From: Bacteroidota bacterium
GTDB taxonomy: Bacteria > Bacteroidota > Bacteroidia > Cytophagales > Cyclobacteriaceae
Direction: 5' to 3'
DNA length: 64,000 nucleotides
Assembly: GCA_023417065.1 (NCBI GenBank)
Contig: JAEZGH010000062.1
Span: 17,579-81,578 of the forward strand
The notes below the pieces were generated by a model. It was not told where the DNA came from. It ran no database searches and saw only the letters and a program-made list of their open reading frames with translations. Positions within the stretch are counted from its first letter, which is position 1. Every line of letters starts with the position of its first letter. Below are positions 8,495-17,089 of this stretch, piece after piece. A program made the position numbers and the translations under genes.

Positions 8495-9427
8495 ATGCAC
8501 GAGTCAATCCGTTCACAAATTATCAAGCGCATAGCCGCTGAGTTAGGTTTTCAGTTCTGTGGAATTTCCAAGGCGCGTTTCCTGGAAGAGGAGGCACCAC
8601 GTCTCACTGAATGGCTGAAGCGCGGTAATCAGGGACGGATGAGCTATCTCGAAAATCATTTTGATAAGCGATTAGATCCGACCCTTTTAGTGCCGGGTGC
8701 CAAGTCGGTGGTGTCGCTGATGTATAATTACTTTCCGTCAAAAGATCTCGCGAAGGACGGCAGTTTCAAGGTGGCGAAGTACGCTTACGGTCAGGATTAC
8801 CATTTTGTGATCAAAGACAAGCTCTTTGAATTCATGAAGCGAATTCATGCTGAGATTGGTGAAGTAGGCGGGCGCGTCTTTGTGGATTCGGCTCCGGTAA
8901 TGGAGCGCGCGTGGGCTCGTGAAAGTGGTCTCGGCTGGATAGGCAAGAACAGTCTCCTATTGAATAAACAACGCGGCAGTTTTTTCTTCCTGGCGGAGTT
9001 GATTCTCGACGTCGACCTCGAACCCGATGGCCCGGTTAAGGATTACTGCGGAACCTGCACTGCCTGTATGGATGCATGTCCGACCGATGCGATACCAGAG
9101 CCTTACGTCGTGGATGGCAGCAAGTGTATTTCTTATTTTACAATTGAACTGAAAGAAGAACTTCCATCGGAAGTAAAGGGGAAGTTCGAGAACTGGATAT
9201 TCGGATGTGATATCTGCCAGGATGTTTGTCCGTGGAACCGGTTTTCCCAGCCACATAACGAACCATCATTTCAACCACATCCTGCACTGGAAGGTTTTTC
9301 GAAGGCAGAATGGATTGAAATGACGGAGCAGGTTTTCCGCCAGGTGTTTAAAAATTCCGCCGTAAAACGGGCGGGCTATTCGGGGCTGGTTCGAAACATC
9401 AAATTTGTAAGTGACGGTCAGGGTTGA
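8495..9427 (+). CDS. queG: Epoxyqueuosine reductase QueG
   Basis: 310 residues. It catalyses the last step of queuosine biosynthesis, reducing epoxyqueuosine in the anticodon wobble position of tRNA to queuosine with cobalamin and two [4Fe-4S] clusters. Ferredoxin-like Cys motifs are clear: CGTCTACMDACP (Cys185, 188, 191, 195) plus Cys211, Cys238, Cys241 and Cys245 in CDICQDVCPWN. The N-terminal cobalamin-binding domain shows the family motifs RMSYLENH and GWIGKNSLLL. Its length fits the short form without the C-terminal HEAT extension seen in longer homologues. It overlaps the convergent TM2 gene by 10 bp. Confidence 0.95.
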   Translation: MHESIRSQIIKRIAAELGFQFCGISKARFLEEEAPRLTEWLKRGNQGRMSYLENHFDKRLDPTLLVPGAKSVVSLMYNYFPSKDLAKDGSFKVAKYAYGQDYHFVIKDKLFEFMKRIHAEIGEVGGRVFVDSAPVMERAWARESGLGWIGKNSLLLNKQRGSFFFLAELILDVDLEPDGPVKDYCGTCTACMDACPTDAIPEPYVVDGSKCISYFTIELKEELPSEVKGKFENWIFGCDICQDVCPWNRFSQPHNEPSFQPHPALEGFSKAEWIEMTEQVFRQVFKNSAVKRAGYSGLVRNIKFVSDGQG

Positions 9428-9765
9428 ACCAGCAAAGACACTTCACGTGCGACCCTGATGTTATAGTCATAAGCAAGCTTCTGATAGTTTACCAGGTCGA
9501 CGATAGTACCGATCCAGCACAGGCCGATTGTGAAGAAGTAGAGAATGCCCATTCCAATCTGATCGGTAAGCATGCGGTGCACACCAGCGAAGCCTACGAA
9601 TCCCAGAAGGGTAAGGACGAGAATGAGTGTTGGGTCTCTCCTGCGGCTGCGATATACGGAAGCGAAGGTGCGCGCCTTTTCATCGTCAAATTCTTTTATG
9701 ATCTGTTGGACAAACAGCATTTCTTCTCCACTTAATTCGGGGAGCACATCAATGATTCTTGCCAT
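9418..9765 (-). CDS. TM2 domain-containing membrane protein
   Basis: 115 residues. A charged cytosolic N-terminus (about 1-45) is followed by a TM2 domain: helix LILVLTLLGFVGFAG, the conserved turn VHRMLTDQIGMGILYF and a second helix TIGLCWIGTIVDLVN with the typical W-x-DLV ending. TM2 proteins are small two-helix inner-membrane proteins of unclear function. It is translationally coupled to the upstream DUF2752 gene by a 17-bp overlap. This pairing is frequent in Bacteroidota, so the two may form one membrane unit. Confidence 0.85.
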   Translation of the reverse strand: MARIIDVLPELSGEEMLFVQQIIKEFDDEKARTFASVYRSRRRDPTLILVLTLLGFVGFAGVHRMLTDQIGMGILYFFTIGLCWIGTIVDLVNYQKLAYDYNIRVAREVSLLVQP

Positions 9766-10051
9766 GGTAAGTCAGGGTTGTTTTGGTGAGTGAATAAATT
9801 CGATGGATAAGTACGGCAACTGCAAAGAAGCCAAGAGGGTGAGCTTTGAAGGAGGCAGCCGGCATCCCGTGGAAGAGCAGTGTTATTGATCTGCCGAGGC
9901 CACATCCGGGACAAAAATCCCAGCCCATATTGGCCAGCGGACATATTGTGAAATGCTGGGCCGCATGGGGGTCCTGGAGCGCAAGGAAAAGGAGTCCAAG
10001 AACCCAGACCCATGCTTCTGCAGGAAAGCGACTGATTTGCAGTCTGTTCAT
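9749..10051 (-). CDS. DUF2752 family membrane protein
   Basis: 100 residues from the ATG at 10051. The upstream in-frame extension is proline-rich and was excluded. The core is CPLANMGWDFCPGCGLGRS, the Cys-rich signature of DUF2752, placed between two hydrophobic helices (WVWVLGLLFLAL and HPLGFFAVAVLIHRIY). Three closely spaced Cys residues suggest metal or redox chemistry, but none has been shown as far as I know. It is the first gene of a two-gene unit with TM2 and sits just downstream of a terminator for the preceding small gene. Confidence 0.85.
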   Translation of the reverse strand: MNRLQISRFPAEAWVWVLGLLFLALQDPHAAQHFTICPLANMGWDFCPGCGLGRSITLLFHGMPAASFKAHPLGFFAVAVLIHRIYSLTKTTLTYHGKNH

Positions 10052-10084
10052 GGTTTCTTTAACGTGATTGGGGGGAGGGGGTTT

Positions 10085-10124
10085 AAAAAATAAAGCCCCC
10101 GCCTGGGTTGAGTTGGCGGGGGCT
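10085..10124 (-). terminator. Rho-independent terminator of the 61-aa gene
   Basis: A perfect 10-bp stem (AGCCCCCGCC at 10094-10103 with GGCGGGGGCT at 10115-10124, 11-nt loop) is followed on the minus strand by TTTATTTTTT. Confidence 0.85.
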
Positions 10125-10147
10125 CTATCGGTCATACAACCGCATAA

Positions 10148-10333
10148 TTAAGAAACCACAAAGCAACGGTTTAAGATTGCTTCATGGACACTCCCAAACC
10201 TGGTGTAGCACCAGTTCCGGAGATCATTCACTTCGTCCGCTATCAATAAACGGATCGCTTTTTTCAGCTCTTTCTCAAACAGAAGAGCGTCAAAACTCAC
10301 TTTAGTGAGCACAGTTTTGACATAATTCAACAT
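10148..10333 (-). CDS. Small conserved-looking cytosolic protein (61 aa)
   Basis: 61 residues from the ATG at 10333 (MLNYVKTVLTKVSFD). A TTG three codons earlier is less likely. The sequence is amphipathic and probably all-helical (LFEKELKKAIRLLIADEVNDLRNWCYTRFG) with no signal or membrane segment. The frame is followed by a strong terminator, which supports an independently transcribed gene. I recall similar 60-70 residue proteins in Bacteroidota, but cannot name a family or function. Confidence 0.65.
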   Translation of the reverse strand: MLNYVKTVLTKVSFDALLFEKELKKAIRLLIADEVNDLRNWCYTRFGSVHEAILNRCFVVS

Positions 10334-10359
10334 GATAAGCAATGATGGGTTTTTTAAAG

Positions 10360-10381
10360 TAAGTTTGCCTAACAGGTGTTA
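10360..10381 (+). promoter_or_regulatory. Putative -7 box with overlapping 12-bp palindrome
   Basis: TAAGTTTG (10360-10367) matches TAnnTTTG. It is followed at the expected start site by TAACAGGTGTTA (10370-10381), an inverted repeat with 5-bp arms. It could be a regulated promoter reading toward the BatD-like gene or a short RNA. Confidence 0.3.
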
Positions 10382-10574
10382 AGTTAAAAAAATGTTCAGT
10401 ATTCCAAAAATCCTGATTTCAAGTTTACGTGTTTTTTGTTTATCCGAAGCGACCAGCTTAATTAGATCGACCTTTAAGGTCTGTTTTTTACCGATGAATC
10501 GAAGGTCACTGAACAAGAAAAATCTGTTTTCGTAGTTTTACATGCGCGTCAACTTGAGGGACATGCTTTTCTAT

Positions 10575-11996
10575 ATGCGTCGATTGTTAGTGCTTATATT
10601 TTTCTTTGCAGCCGGAAGTGTTTTTGGTCAGAAGGTGGAAATCAGTCTGGGGCCGAATGAGATCGCCCAGAACGAACCGTGGACGCTTGCCATCACGGTA
10701 TACAATACGCCGCTGAAGAGCTACGATCGCTTCCCCGACATCAAAGGGTTTCGCAAAGGATCGTTTGCATCACGGAATTATACTTCGTTGGTCAATGGCA
10801 AGGTAACGTCGGTTCAAAGTGTAATCCAGAACTATCACCCGCTCAAAACAGGTACTATCACCATTCCTCCGATCAGCCTGAAGGTGAACGATCAGCTGGT
10901 GAAAGTCGACGGCAAGACGGTTACGGTGAATGCAGCTACACAAAGCACTCCCGCGCCTAACGCCTATAACCGCCGGCCCATGGATTTCTTTGGAGATGAA
11001 GAACCCGAATTCGTGGACGTAAAAGACAATGCATTCCTTTCGCTGACCACGGACAAAAAAGAAGTATATCTCGGCGAAGGTGTAAACGCTACATTGGCAT
11101 TTTATATCCCCGAGGATAACATTGCCACCATTCGCTGGTACGACCTGAGTAAGCAGCTCTCAGATATACTCAAGAAACTGAAGCCCAGCAGTTGCTGGGA
11201 GGAGAATTTTGAGATCGAGAATGTCGAGGGAGAGTTAGTGAATATCAACGGCCGACCCTTTGTTCGTTACAAGATCTATCAGGCGATGTTTTACCCGTTT
11301 AATGCTCAGCCGATCGAATTTCCACAGGTCAAGCTCGACATGATCAAATTCAAGGTGGCGAAAAATCCGTCTTTCTTCCGTCAGAACTCTCAGGAGTCAA
11401 TCAAATCATACTTCTCCAAACCTGTCACCGTCAAAGTGAAGGATCTTCCTCCGCATCCCCTCAAGAACGTTGTTGCCGTAGGCGAGTATCGCCTCGATGA
11501 GCGGATGATGGATACTAATCTTACGACCGGGCAAAGCGCGGCGTACGAGTTCAATATCGTTGGGGAGGGTAACATTGCCTCCCTGCCGAAGCCTACGGTC
11601 AAGACGGATGGGGTTCTGGAAATTTACGAGCCCAGTTCACGCCAGGAATTGAGCAAAAGTCGCAACCGGGTTACTGGCACGAAAGCGTTCCGATACTTTA
11701 TGATACCGCGTGAGCCTGGCCAATACCAGCTTGCGCCGTACTTCCGATGGATTTATTTCAGTCCCCAGAAGCAACGTTACGACACGCTCCACTCCAATCT
11801 TACCGTGTACATCACCGGCGAAAGCAAGAAGAATGAAGTCATTGATTCGCAGGATCCGGGAAGCTTCTATGAACAAATCAGCGCAGCTGACAACACGTTG
11901 AAGAAGGTTGCTTCGGAAGACAAGAATCACTGGTGGTTCCATGGTTTTCTGGTGCTGATGGTTGGTACCTCGCTGGTGCTGTTGTTCAAGAAATAA
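10575..11996 (+). CDS. BatD-family exported protein
   Basis: 473 residues from the ATG at 10575, which gives a clean signal peptide (MRRLLVLIFFFAAGSVFG). In-frame ATGs at 10542 and 10563 are alternatives. The mature protein is beta-rich with BatD features: EISLGPNEIAQNEPWTLAI near the N-terminus, FPDIKGF, and the repeated strands TGTITIPPISLKV and PGQYQLAPYFRWIYF. A C-terminal membrane helix (FHGFLVLMVGTSLVLLF) anchors it with a periplasmic domain. BatD is normally part of the Bat aerotolerance cluster with BatA/BatB von Willebrand proteins and a MoxR ATPase. None of these is in the window, so this is an orphan copy. Confidence 0.85.
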   Translation: MRRLLVLIFFFAAGSVFGQKVEISLGPNEIAQNEPWTLAITVYNTPLKSYDRFPDIKGFRKGSFASRNYTSLVNGKVTSVQSVIQNYHPLKTGTITIPPISLKVNDQLVKVDGKTVTVNAATQSTPAPNAYNRRPMDFFGDEEPEFVDVKDNAFLSLTTDKKEVYLGEGVNATLAFYIPEDNIATIRWYDLSKQLSDILKKLKPSSCWEENFEIENVEGELVNINGRPFVRYKIYQAMFYPFNAQPIEFPQVKLDMIKFKVAKNPSFFRQNSQESIKSYFSKPVTVKVKDLPPHPLKNVVAVGEYRLDERMMDTNLTTGQSAAYEFNIVGEGNIASLPKPTVKTDGVLEIYEPSSRQELSKSRNRVTGTKAFRYFMIPREPGQYQLAPYFRWIYFSPQKQRYDTLHSNLTVYITGESKKNEVIDSQDPGSFYEQISAADNTLKKVASEDKNHWWFHGFLVLMVGTSLVLLFKK

Positions 11997-12061
11997 TTCA
12001 TCGCCACATTTTTTTGGTGGTATTAACACCAGACTCAGTATTTTGCGTGCTATTACGGATT

Positions 12062-13141
12062 ATGAGCAATTCTTTCGGACATCTTTTCCGCATCACAACG
12101 TTTGGTGAATCGCATGGTCCCGCTATCGGCTGCATTCTCGATGGTTGCCCTGCAGGGCTGGCCATTGACCAGGCTTTTATTCAGTCAGAACTTGACCGCC
12201 GCAAACCTGGTCAGTCTAAAATCACAACGCAGCGCAAGGAGGCGGATGAGTTTAAAATATTAAGCGGTGTATTCGAAGGGCGGTCTACAGGAACACCTAT
12301 CGCGATGGTCATCGAAAACCAGGATCAGCGCAGCAAGGATTATAGCCATGTCGCTGAAACGTACCGGCCATCGCACGCCGATTTTACCTACGACGCCAAG
12401 TATGGCTTTCGCGACTACCGTGGTGGTGGGCGATCTTCCGCCCGTGAAACCGCAGCACGCGTGGCCGCAGGTGCCGTGGCGAAGCTACTCCTCCGCCACT
12501 ACAACATTTCCATCCAGGCATTTGTGTCGAAAGTCGGTCCTATACAGGCTCCGCATTACCGTGAGCTGGATCTGAGTCTGACGGAGAGCAATATCGTTCG
12601 CTGCCCTCATCCCGAGACGGCTGAAAAAATGATCGCGCTCATCGACGAAGTACGCCTCGACCGCGATACTATCGGAGGTATTGTTACATGTGTTATCAAA
12701 GGCACACCCGTGGGACTTGGTGAGCCTGTTTTTGATAAGCTCCATGCCGAGTTGGGAAAGGCTATGCTCAGCATCAATGCCGTAAAAGGTTTTGAATACG
12801 GCAGTGGGTTTGAAGGTGTAAGTCTCCGCGGTTCACAGCACAACGATCGGTTCTACATAGAGGGAGATCGCGTTCGCACAGAAACCAACTTCTCTGGAGG
12901 TATTCAGGGAGGCATCTCAAACGGGGAGGACATTTATTTTAACGTGGCGTTCAAACCAGTAGCCACGATTATGCAGGATCAGCAAACCGTAGACAAGAGC
13001 GGTAACGTGGCTGTCGTCTCCGGAAAGGGTCGACATGATCCATGCGTTTTGCCTCGCGCGGTACCTATCGTTGAAGCCATGGCAGCGCTCGTACTTGCTG
13101 ATGCGATACTCCGCGCCAAAAATTCCCGCCTCGAAAGCTAA
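12062..13141 (+). CDS. aroC: Chorismate synthase
   Basis: 359 residues from the ATG at 12062. It converts EPSP to chorismate, the last shikimate step, using reduced FMN. Family signatures are present: N-terminal GHLFRITTFGESHG (signature 1, with its His), RGGGRSSARETAARVAAG (signature 2) and C-terminal GKGRHDPCVLPRAVPIVEAM with the conserved RHDP (signature 3). The length matches the family. The open frame extends upstream into the BatD-like gene but lacks homology there. The gap to that gene is 65 bp, so co-transcription is possible. It overlaps the convergent symporter gene by 4 bp. Confidence 0.97.
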   Translation: MSNSFGHLFRITTFGESHGPAIGCILDGCPAGLAIDQAFIQSELDRRKPGQSKITTQRKEADEFKILSGVFEGRSTGTPIAMVIENQDQRSKDYSHVAETYRPSHADFTYDAKYGFRDYRGGGRSSARETAARVAAGAVAKLLLRHYNISIQAFVSKVGPIQAPHYRELDLSLTESNIVRCPHPETAEKMIALIDEVRLDRDTIGGIVTCVIKGTPVGLGEPVFDKLHAELGKAMLSINAVKGFEYGSGFEGVSLRGSQHNDRFYIEGDRVRTETNFSGGIQGGISNGEDIYFNVAFKPVATIMQDQQTVDKSGNVAVVSGKGRHDPCVLPRAVPIVEAMAALVLADAILRAKNSRLES

Positions 13142-14427
13142 TCCGCAGAGACATCATCAGTCACAGGCAGGAGTTCCCCTTCACTGCTTGCGATTACAGT
13201 CGCCACCGTAGCATCGCCAGTAACATTTACGACTGTACGCAGCATGTCGAGGGGGCGGTCAATGGCCAGGATCAGAGCTAACCCCATGGGGTCAAGGCCA
13301 ATGGCCTCAAGAACAATAATCAGCATAATGATCCCGGCACCGGGTACTGCGGCTGCTCCGATGGAAGCAAGCACTGCTGTAAGCAAAATGGTAAGCTGTT
13401 GATTGAGATCGAGAGGAATTCCAAAGGCCTGCGCAATAAATACAGCGGAGACAGCCTGGTGGATGCTGGTCCCGTCCATATTGATAGTTGCCCCCAGAGG
13501 CAGTACAAAGCTTGATACGTTCTCGGAGACGCCTAATTTATTTTCGACACAATCGATGGTAGCAGGAAGAGTTGCAGCACTCGAACTCGTCGAGAAAGCC
13601 AGAAGCTGGGCTGGGAGCATGCCCTTGAAGAATTTTGGGATCGGTAGCCGGGTACCGAACTTGAGAATGGCAGGGTAAACACCGAAGCCCATAATGCCCA
13701 GTCCCAGTATAACCGTCGCGGCATAGCCTCCCAGTGCCTTAATCAACTCGAAGTCGATATTCAGGCTGGCCAGGAGTGCGAACACACCAACGGGAGCAAA
13801 ACTCATGATGATGTCCACAATTTTGAGGACGATATGGTTACCCCCATCGAAAAACGCCTTGACCGGGGCCACTTTGTCAGGTTTAGCCAGGATCATAGCA
13901 ACGCCAAAAAGGATGGCGAAGAAGATGATCTGAAGCATGTTGCCGTTGTCTGACGCGGCATTAAAAAAGTTGCTGGGTACCACGTCAACCAGAGGCTGAA
14001 GGGGGCCGGTCTCTGTGACAGCATCGGCCTTGGTGATGCGCTGTCCCATTTCAGACGCGTATGCGGTGCGCAATTCTTCGCGTTTTTCGGGCGATAGAAG
14101 CTTACCCGGCTGAAACAGGTTGACTACGCCCAGCCCGATCGACACGGCCAGAATAGTTGTTCCTATGTAGATACCCATCGTCTTCCCGCCCATTCTCGAC
14201 AGACGGGATACATCGTTGAGATTGGAAACGCCGTCGATCAGACTGAAAACAATCAACGGAATTGCGATAAGCTTGAGGGAATTGATAAAGATATCGCCAA
14301 AAGGCTTGATCCAATCCATCGTAAACTCCACCAGTCCAAGGCTCTGAGCGCTCAAACCCCAAATGAGCCCGAGCAACATTCCTATCAGGATCTTTCCGTA
14401 TAGCGGTAACTTCTTTTTTGTAGCCAT
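13138..14427 (-). CDS. Dicarboxylate/amino acid:cation symporter (DAACS family)
   Basis: 429 residues from the ATG at 14427 (MATKKKLPLYGK). An upstream Met at 14469 is less likely. This is a secondary transporter of the GltP/DctA/EAAT family taking up glutamate, aspartate or C4-dicarboxylates with H+ or Na+. Visible are the re-entrant hairpin serine-rich motif AFSTSSSAATLPATIDC, the NMDGTS motif of TM7 (ATINMDGTSIHQ), HP2 GIPLDLNQQL and the TM8 motif ILAIDRPLDMLRTVVNVTGD. Eight helices plus two hairpins fit the family. Substrate preference cannot be decided from sequence alone. Confidence 0.93.
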   Translation of the reverse strand: MATKKKLPLYGKILIGMLLGLIWGLSAQSLGLVEFTMDWIKPFGDIFINSLKLIAIPLIVFSLIDGVSNLNDVSRLSRMGGKTMGIYIGTTILAVSIGLGVVNLFQPGKLLSPEKREELRTAYASEMGQRITKADAVTETGPLQPLVDVVPSNFFNAASDNGNMLQIIFFAILFGVAMILAKPDKVAPVKAFFDGGNHIVLKIVDIIMSFAPVGVFALLASLNIDFELIKALGGYAATVILGLGIMGFGVYPAILKFGTRLPIPKFFKGMLPAQLLAFSTSSSAATLPATIDCVENKLGVSENVSSFVLPLGATINMDGTSIHQAVSAVFIAQAFGIPLDLNQQLTILLTAVLASIGAAAVPGAGIIMLIIVLEAIGLDPMGLALILAIDRPLDMLRTVVNVTGDATVATVIASSEGELLPVTDDVSAD

Positions 14428-14567
14428 TGAGAGGTTCAGGTGGTTTACAATCGTTCGTTGACGCAACAATATGATAGTTCGGAGCGAAAAATCAAAAACA
14501 CAGGTTGCGGAACGGTTCGGAATTCATGGATAATGGGTGATTCCTCGTGCTGCGAACTATATTTCAT

Positions 14568-14575
14568 TAAATTTG
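14568..14575 (+). promoter_or_regulatory. Putative -7 promoter box of the nfu gene
   Basis: TAAATTTG matches TAnnTTTG exactly, 28 nt upstream of the ATG at 14603. No clear -33 element. Confidence 0.45.
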
Positions 14576-14602
14576 TTCTTCAATTTGATTTAATCACGAC
14601 CA

Positions 14603-15181
14603 ATGATTCAGCCTATTCCCAAACATGTTCATATCTATCTGGAGTCGAACCCGAACCCGAATTCACTGAAATTTGTGGTAAACGAAATGCTGGTGCCGGA
14701 GGGGCTCAGTTTCGACTTCCCCGACGTTGAAAGCACCGGAATTTCACCGCTTGCGAAAGAGCTTTTCGGCTTCGCGTACGTCGACCGGGTTTTCTTTGCA
14801 AGTAACTTCATCACCGTTACCAAGAAGGAGGGGCTGGAATGGATCGAAATTCAGCATGAGCTCAAGGAATTTATCAAAAATTACCTCCAGGAAGGCCGTT
14901 TTGTAATTGAAGTTGAGGGGCCTGAGCCGGCCGTTGAAGAGGAGGAAACCGAAAGCATTAAGAAGATCAAGGCGATCCTCGATGAGTATATCCGTCCAGC
15001 GGTAGAGCAGGACGGGGGCGCAATTACGTATCACTCTTTCCAGGATGGAATCGTAAGAGTTAAGCTCCAGGGCTCCTGCAGCGGTTGCCCTTCTTCCACG
15101 ATTACGCTTAAAGCCGGCATTGAAAACCTTTTTGTGCGAATGATGCCCGACGAGGTCAAAGCGGTAGAAGCGATTGCCTGA
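14603..15181 (+). CDS. Nfu/NifU C-terminal domain Fe-S scaffold protein
   Basis: 192 residues. The N-terminal half (about 1-95, HVHIYLESNPNPNSLKFV and FDFPDVESTGISPLAKELF) is the Nfu_N domain found in mitochondrial NFU1 and many bacterial Nfu proteins. The C-terminal half (about 115-190) is the NifU-C domain with the cluster-binding CSGCPSS motif (CxxC) near residue 160. It delivers [4Fe-4S] clusters to apo-proteins in the cytosol. Likely clients in this window include the Fe-S enzymes QueG and serine dehydratase, but that is inference. A strong terminator follows, so it is monocistronic. Confidence 0.93.
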   Translation: MIQPIPKHVHIYLESNPNPNSLKFVVNEMLVPEGLSFDFPDVESTGISPLAKELFGFAYVDRVFFASNFITVTKKEGLEWIEIQHELKEFIKNYLQEGRFVIEVEGPEPAVEEEETESIKKIKAILDEYIRPAVEQDGGAITYHSFQDGIVRVKLQGSCSGCPSSTITLKAGIENLFVRMMPDEVKAVEAIA

Positions 15182-15203
15182 TCCAACAGGAACAGTCTTT
15201 GCA

Positions 15204-15228
15204 GCCTGCCCTTTCGGCGGGCTTTTTT
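15204..15228 (+). terminator. Rho-independent terminator of the nfu gene
   Basis: GCCTGCC pairs with GGCGGGC around a CTTTC loop, followed by six T. Confidence 0.8.
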
Positions 15229-15234
15229 GTTGTC

Positions 15235-15264
15235 TTGAATTGCTGGCAGTAGTTTTTAAATTTC
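15235..15264 (+). promoter_or_regulatory. Putative promoter of the POTRA-barrel gene
   Basis: TTG (15235-15237), 19 nt of spacer, then TAAATTTC (15257-15264). This is a one-mismatch version of TAnnTTTG with the spacing expected for the primary Bacteroidota sigma factor, 22 nt before the ATG. Confidence 0.45.
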
Positions 15265-15286
15265 ACGATAGTAAGTCGTAACTGAG

Positions 15287-17089
15287 ATGATCGGAAGATT
15301 GGCAATCTTGTGCACCCTTTTTTGTGTTACAGGAGTCTTCCATGCCATCGCCCAGAAGAAGGACACTTCGTCCATGAAGATCCTTGATAACCGGGTCGCC
15401 CGCGAGATCATGAGCGCGGTGACAACGAATGGCAAAAACGACCTCGCCGAGGATAACGTAAAAAGTGAAGTCCCCTTCCGCCAGTATTCAGGGAAAATCA
15501 TTCGTCGCATTAACATCCGTCGCGTCGGATTCGAAAAATCGATTTACGATTCGACCAAGACAGTCAGGAACAGGATTACCAAGCTCGCCAATGCCCTCCA
15601 TAGCGACACGCGTGAAAGTGTAATACGCGATAACCTTTTCTTCCGCGCAAACCGTCCCCTTGATCCATATCGCCTTGCCGATAATGAAAGGTACCTGCGG
15701 GATCTGGACTTCATCATGGACAGCAAGATTGTAGTGATACCTGTTCAAGGTACCGACTCCGTTGACGTCGAAGTCATGACGCGTGACGTATTCAGCCTCG
15801 GAGGCCATGCGCGCGTAAGAGGTGTCGATGCGTTTTCCATCGGCCTTTATGACGCCAACCTCGGAGGCTGGGGACAGCGCGTGCAGGGTGAAATGCTTTT
15901 CGATGCTGAGAGATCACCTATTGTGGGAAAAGGGTTCCTCTTCACCAAGTCCAGCCTCGGCGGAACATTGATAAACCTGTCCGCGGGATACACTGAACTC
16001 AATACGGCGCGAAGCGCAGGTGAAGAAAACGAATATGCATTCTTCCTGCGTCTGGACCGTCCGTTGGTGTCACCGTATTCGCGGATGGCAGGTGGTGTCG
16101 AATTCAGCGAGAACTGGTCGCAGAATGTCTTTCAAACACCCGATTCATTATTCAGGCAATACCGCTATGATGTGCAGGATTACTGGATTGGCTACAACAT
16201 CGGTATCAAGAATAAAATTGAGGACCGAAACCGGCATTTCGTTGCGTTGCGTTACGCTCAACAGAACTTCCGTCGGCAACCTTCTCAGGAAGATCAACGA
16301 CAACGTCTGATCTACAACGACAACAAGTTCCTCCTCGCCGAGTTCACATTCTATAATCAAAACTTCTATAAGACAAATTATATCTATGGCTTCGGTCGTA
16401 CGGAGGACGTGCCCTATGGACAAACAATAAACGTGACGGCAGGCTGGGCCGAAGACATGGGGTTGAGAAGACTTTATGTTGGATCCTCCGCTTCGAGGCG
16501 AGTGGTCAGGCCGGCAGGGAGATTCTATGACATCGAAGTGGGTGCAGGCGGATTCTTCAACAGAGATATCATGGAGGATGGGGTGCTTTATGCAAAAGGA
16601 TCCTATTATTCAAAATTGTATAACATCAAGTCGTCGAGGATTCGTCATTTGATTCAGGGTGGATACGCGCGTAGCTTTAATCCACGGGTGCGCGAATTGT
16701 TGACGTTGAATAATAATGAAATGATTGGCTTTCGCGCTGACAGCCTGTTCGGATTTCACCGCGTCTTTCTTCGAAACGAAACAACGGTGTTCACCCGTCA
16801 CAGCTTTCTTGGATTTCGCATTGCACCCTTTCTCTCACTTGAGGCTGCATATTTTGAAAGGAGAGAGGAAGATCCCGATATCATCAGAAGGAACCTTTAC
16901 TGGGGCACTACCGGTGGTGTACGTGTACGAAACGAAAACCTGATTTTCGGCACGATTGAGGTCCGGGGATTTTATTTTCCAACGACCGTTGCCGGTGTTG
17001 AAAGATTCAGTATCAGGGTTACCGCCAATGTCAGAATCAAGTACAGTGGAATCTTTGTCAGACCGCCTGGATTTGTGGTGTACAATTAG
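15287..17089 (+). CDS. Outer-membrane protein with one POTRA-like domain and a beta-barrel
   Basis: 600 residues with a signal peptide (about 1-22, ending HAIA before QKK). Residues about 65-170 look like a POTRA module: strand GKIIRRINIRRVGFEKS, helix RITKLANALH, helix RLADNERYLRDLDFI and strand SKIVVIPVQG then DSVDVEVMTRDVFSLG, much as in BamA/FhaC proteins. The remaining 430 residues alternate hydrophobic and polar residues as in a 16-strand barrel (RIAPFLSLEAAYFE, FGTIEVRGFYF). This suggests an Omp85-like protein-translocation or surface-assembly role. No partner exoprotein gene is adjacent, so the job is unknown. It overlaps the convergent gene by 4 bp. Confidence 0.78.
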   Translation: MIGRLAILCTLFCVTGVFHAIAQKKDTSSMKILDNRVAREIMSAVTTNGKNDLAEDNVKSEVPFRQYSGKIIRRINIRRVGFEKSIYDSTKTVRNRITKLANALHSDTRESVIRDNLFFRANRPLDPYRLADNERYLRDLDFIMDSKIVVIPVQGTDSVDVEVMTRDVFSLGGHARVRGVDAFSIGLYDANLGGWGQRVQGEMLFDAERSPIVGKGFLFTKSSLGGTLINLSAGYTELNTARSAGEENEYAFFLRLDRPLVSPYSRMAGGVEFSENWSQNVFQTPDSLFRQYRYDVQDYWIGYNIGIKNKIEDRNRHFVALRYAQQNFRRQPSQEDQRQRLIYNDNKFLLAEFTFYNQNFYKTNYIYGFGRTEDVPYGQTINVTAGWAEDMGLRRLYVGSSASRRVVRPAGRFYDIEVGAGGFFNRDIMEDGVLYAKGSYYSKLYNIKSSRIRHLIQGGYARSFNPRVRELLTLNNNEMIGFRADSLFGFHRVFLRNETTVFTRHSFLGFRIAPFLSLEAAYFERREEDPDIIRRNLYWGTTGGVRVRNENLIFGTIEVRGFYFPTTVAGVERFSIRVTANVRIKYSGIFVRPPGFVVYN

